Below, piece after piece: positions 4,870 through 6,547 of a stretch of DNA of 6,547 nt (position 1 is its first letter; the number at the start of each line of letters is the position of its first letter). Source of the DNA: Planctomycetota bacterium. Its GTDB lineage: Bacteria; Planctomycetota; Brocadiia; SM23-32. Made by a program: the position numbers and the translations under genes. The stretch spans positions 1 through 6,547 of the forward strand of contig JAGXLK010000048.1 in NCBI GenBank assembly GCA_018334735.1, written 5' to 3'. Below the pieces are notes generated by a model. It was not told where the DNA came from. It worked only from the letters and a program-made list of their open reading frames with translations, and ran no database searches.

Positions 4870-6075
4870 GCTGGCTTCCGTCGTGGCAATCTGCTGAAGT
4901 TCTTCGTTCCCGGGGGAGGGCAAAGACTGTCGTTCAAAAACCTCGATATATGGATCGAACCTGTACCTTCGGTTTCGTTTCTGGCCGGTGATCTCACGCA
5001 GCAATCCCAATTTTTCGAACTCTCCCACCAGGTTTCTGGCGGTCCCGTAGCTGCAGTCCAGAGACTCCTCTGCCATGCGCACGGACAGAACCGGGCGTTC
5101 AAACGCAAAGTCCAGAAGCCGTAGCGCGTTGGGGCTGCCCGACAATTCCTGGCCCACCCGGTCACGACTCCGCTCCCTCAGGGCCAGTATTTCCCGCGCC
5201 GTCTCGGTCGCCGCCTGGCTGGTCTCCGTCACGCCGTTCAGGAAAAACTCCAGCCATCCTTCCCAGTCGCCTTCATGCCGCGCTTTCATAAGACGGTCGT
5301 AGTACTCGGACCGATTTGCTTTCAGGTAATAACTCAAATACAGAAGGGGCCGGTCCAGCACATTTCTTCGGCACAACAGGAACGTGATGAGCAGCCGCCC
5401 CACTCGGCCATTGCCATCGAGAAATGGGTGGATCGTCTCAAACTGCGCGTGCGCCAGTCCGCAGTGAATCAGCACCGGCATGGATTCACAGCTGTGAAAA
5501 AACTCTTCCAGATTCCCCAGTGCCTGCATCATCTCGTGCGGCGGCGGGGGAACATAGTCAGCCTGATTCAGATTGGTTCCCAGGGACCCCACCCAGTTCT
5601 GGGACTCCCGAAACTCGCCCGGGTTACGGTGCTGTCCCCGGACCCCCTCCATCAGTTTCTCATGGATCTCGCGGATCAGCCGGAGCGAAAGCGGAAATTT
5701 CTCCAGCCGCTCGAGGCCATGGTTCATCGCACGAACATAATTCACCACCTCTTCAACATCCCGGGGCTGGGTATCCGGGGTGGCCCCCGTTTCATACTCC
5801 AGCACATCCTCCAAGGTGCTCTGGGTTCCCTCGATCTGGGAGCTAAGCACCGCCTCGTGCCGAACATACATGGCCACAAACAGATCCGGATTGGGCAAAA
5901 GTGACGCCACACCGTCAAGGCGCCCCACAGCGCGGTCCGCATCCGACAGACACTGGCTCAGCCCTCCGGTCATATCCACTGCCGGATCAGGGGGCAGAGG
6001 AGCCGGTATGAACGCACTGTACCCACCTGGCTGCTCCACGTAACGGCCGGCCCGACTGGATTGCTGAGTTTTCAT
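4867..6075 (-). CDS. Fic-domain protein (class II, likely AMP transferase) with C-terminal winged helix
   Basis: The protein is 402 residues from the ATG at 6075. A longer frame from TTG at 6123 is less likely, because homologues start just before the RYVEQPGGYSAFIP-type motif (here 11-24). The order is: a Fic_N region (about 11-95) with PNPDLFVAMY and the inhibitory-helix motif S78-SQI-E82-G83, matching [ST]xxxE[GN]; the Fic domain (about 110-260) with the full catalytic motif HPFLDGNGRVGR at 216-227 (His216, Asp220, Asn222, Arg224, Arg227); then a helical stretch and a winged-helix-like C-terminus (about 315-378). Proteins of this plan, such as Shewanella SoFic, transfer AMP from ATP to hydroxyl side chains; E82 would block productive ATP binding until released. 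The substrate is unknown, and no partner or antitoxin gene is adjacent, consistent with built-in inhibition. The stop codon coincides with the end of a 157-bp direct repeat whose other copy lies upstream. Confidence 0.93.
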   Translation of the reverse strand: MKTQQSSRAGRYVEQPGGYSAFIPAPLPPDPAVDMTGGLSQCLSDADRAVGRLDGVASLLPNPDLFVAMYVRHEAVLSSQIEGTQSTLEDVLEYETGATPDTQPRDVEEVVNYVRAMNHGLERLEKFPLSLRLIREIHEKLMEGVRGQHRNPGEFRESQNWVGSLGTNLNQADYVPPPPHEMMQALGNLEEFFHSCESMPVLIHCGLAHAQFETIHPFLDGNGRVGRLLITFLLCRRNVLDRPLLYLSYYLKANRSEYYDRLMKARHEGDWEGWLEFFLNGVTETSQAATETAREILALRERSRDRVGQELSGSPNALRLLDFAFERPVLSVRMAEESLDCSYGTARNLVGEFEKLGLLREITGQKRNRRYRFDPYIEVFERQSLPSPGNEELQQIATTEAS

Positions 6076-6139
6076 ACTGTGAGTTTCCGATCCGTGTGTA
6101 TGTAAGGCAAATGAAATAAGCAACGCCCACGACTTTCTT

Positions 6140-6169
6140 ATTGTAATATAAGGGGCTTTATTGAAACAA
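6140..6169 (-). promoter_or_regulatory. Possible sigma-70-type promoter for fic
   Basis: On the minus strand TTGTTT (6164-6169) and TACAAT (6140-6145) are separated by 18 bases, in a locally AT-rich stretch about 65 bases upstream of the fic ATG. The -10 box fits the consensus well and the -35 box is fair. This is a pattern match only, and promoter rules for this organism are unknown. Confidence 0.3.
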
Positions 6170-6379
6170 GTGGGTCTGCAACATTGTTCATGTCAAGCGT
6201 TTTCAATAAAAGCGCCGCCTCAGTCATGGTCGTTCAAATTTATCGCAGGCTTTGCCGCGCACTTTGTCGTCCGTTCGCCGTTGCCTTGCTTTTCCCTGTG
6301 ATCTGTGTTTCCCCTATAGTGGAACATGCCGTCACGCTGTCATGCCGTTTAATCGTGGCAAAATGCCGTTCTCCTGCCG

Positions 6380-6406
6380 TTCTCCGTGCTCTCTGTGCCC
6401 TCTGTG
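6380..6406. repeat. Three 9-bp tandem units preceding repeat copy B
   Basis: TTCTCCGTG, CTCTCTGTG and CCCTCTGTG run head to tail and continue into GTAAAAAG, as at 4702-4728. The units differ between the two loci, while the sequence to their right is identical, so the left edge of the long repeat falls within the tandem tract. Confidence 0.7.
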
Positions 6407-6547
6407 GTAAAAAGACCGTCCGTACTCCGCCGCAGCCCGTTAGGCGCCGAAAACACCCCCCGAAAATCGCATGTAAGGCCCTCTGAGAAGGTGTTTATTG
6501 TCGTATCCTGCTATTTTGCAGCGACATGCGATGGTACGTCCCCCTTA
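6391..6547 (+). repeat. 157-bp direct repeat, copy B, upstream of fic, cut by the window end
   Basis: This copy is identical to 4713-4869 over its whole visible length and carries the same internal inverted repeats. Its last visible bases are TTA, equivalent to the fic stop codon in copy A. The repeat may continue beyond the window, and the end may also reflect a contig break at a repeat. Confidence 0.93.

Larger units (their letters stand above)
6076..6547. other. Upstream region of fic and second repeat copy, no convincing gene
   Basis: The first 100 bases or so are AT-richer and probably carry the fic promoter and leader. From about 6185 to 6380 I see no protein-like frame and only scattered TGCCGT-type words. 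The 9-bp tandem tract (6380-6406) and repeat copy B (6391-6547) complete the stretch. A 100-codon plus-strand frame at 6184-6486 runs through the tandem repeats and has no family features, so it is not called. Confidence 0.65.

Noticed and set aside
5275..5904. Open frame of 209 codons on the plus strand opposite fic.
   Set aside because: It lies wholly antisense to the well-supported Fic coding sequence and has no recognisable domain; it is a shadow frame.
6076..6123. Upstream extension of fic from a TTG at 6123.
   Set aside because: It would add 16 residues not typical of Fic proteins. The ATG at 6075 starts at the expected place, and the TTG lacks a clear ribosome binding site.
6184..6486. 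Open frame of 100 codons on the plus strand.
   Set aside because: Its second half is translated from the 9-bp tandem tract and repeat copy B, and the same repeat is plainly non-coding in copy A. No family features are seen.

Overview
The window is bacterial DNA of moderate to fairly high GC. It holds a compact plus-strand operon of Fe-S/NTPase genes, then one small membrane-protein gene and one Fic-family gene on the minus strand, with two repeat-rich non-coding stretches around them. The ferredoxin-type MinD ATPases and NifX-like proteins point to an anaerobe. The style of the intergenic repeats (9-bp CCCTCTGTG / CCCTTCGTG tandem units, AGCCCCAGCGGGGCG palindromes) recalls Planctomycetota-Verrucomicrobiota-type genomes such as Kiritimatiellota. 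That is an impression from repeat style, not a phylogenetic result.

Positions 1-3358 are one likely transcription unit: the 3' end of a NifX/NafY-like protein gene, a 622-residue protein that fuses two MinD-type ATPase/ferredoxin modules, an Mrp/NBP35-type Fe-S carrier ATPase, and a second NifX/MTH1175-like protein. Gaps are 91, 13 and about 18 nt. No nitrogenase or nifB/E/N gene is in view, so this looks like the widespread but poorly understood anaerobe cluster in which P-loop ATPases and small cofactor-binding proteins probably handle or insert metal-sulfur clusters. The tandem fusion of two modules that are usually separate neighbouring genes is the main protein-level oddity.

Positions 3391-3804 (minus) encode an unrecognised four-helix membrane protein that converges on the operon. 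Positions 3805-4866 hold no convincing gene. They are a mosaic of short repeats, hairpins and a degenerate copy of a longer repeat.

Positions 4867-6075 (minus) encode a class II Fic-domain protein, with an N-terminal inhibitory motif, an intact Fic motif and a C-terminal winged helix. It lies between two perfect 157-bp direct repeats, 4713-4869 and 6391-6547. The first ends exactly at the fic stop codon, and the second runs to the edge of the window. The repeat contains several inverted repeats, and its last 13 bases recur in inverted orientation at 3848-3860. The fic gene may therefore sit in a repeat-delimited mobile or duplicated unit, or simply between two members of a dispersed structured repeat family. 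No transposase, integrase, tRNA, rRNA or CRISPR array is visible.
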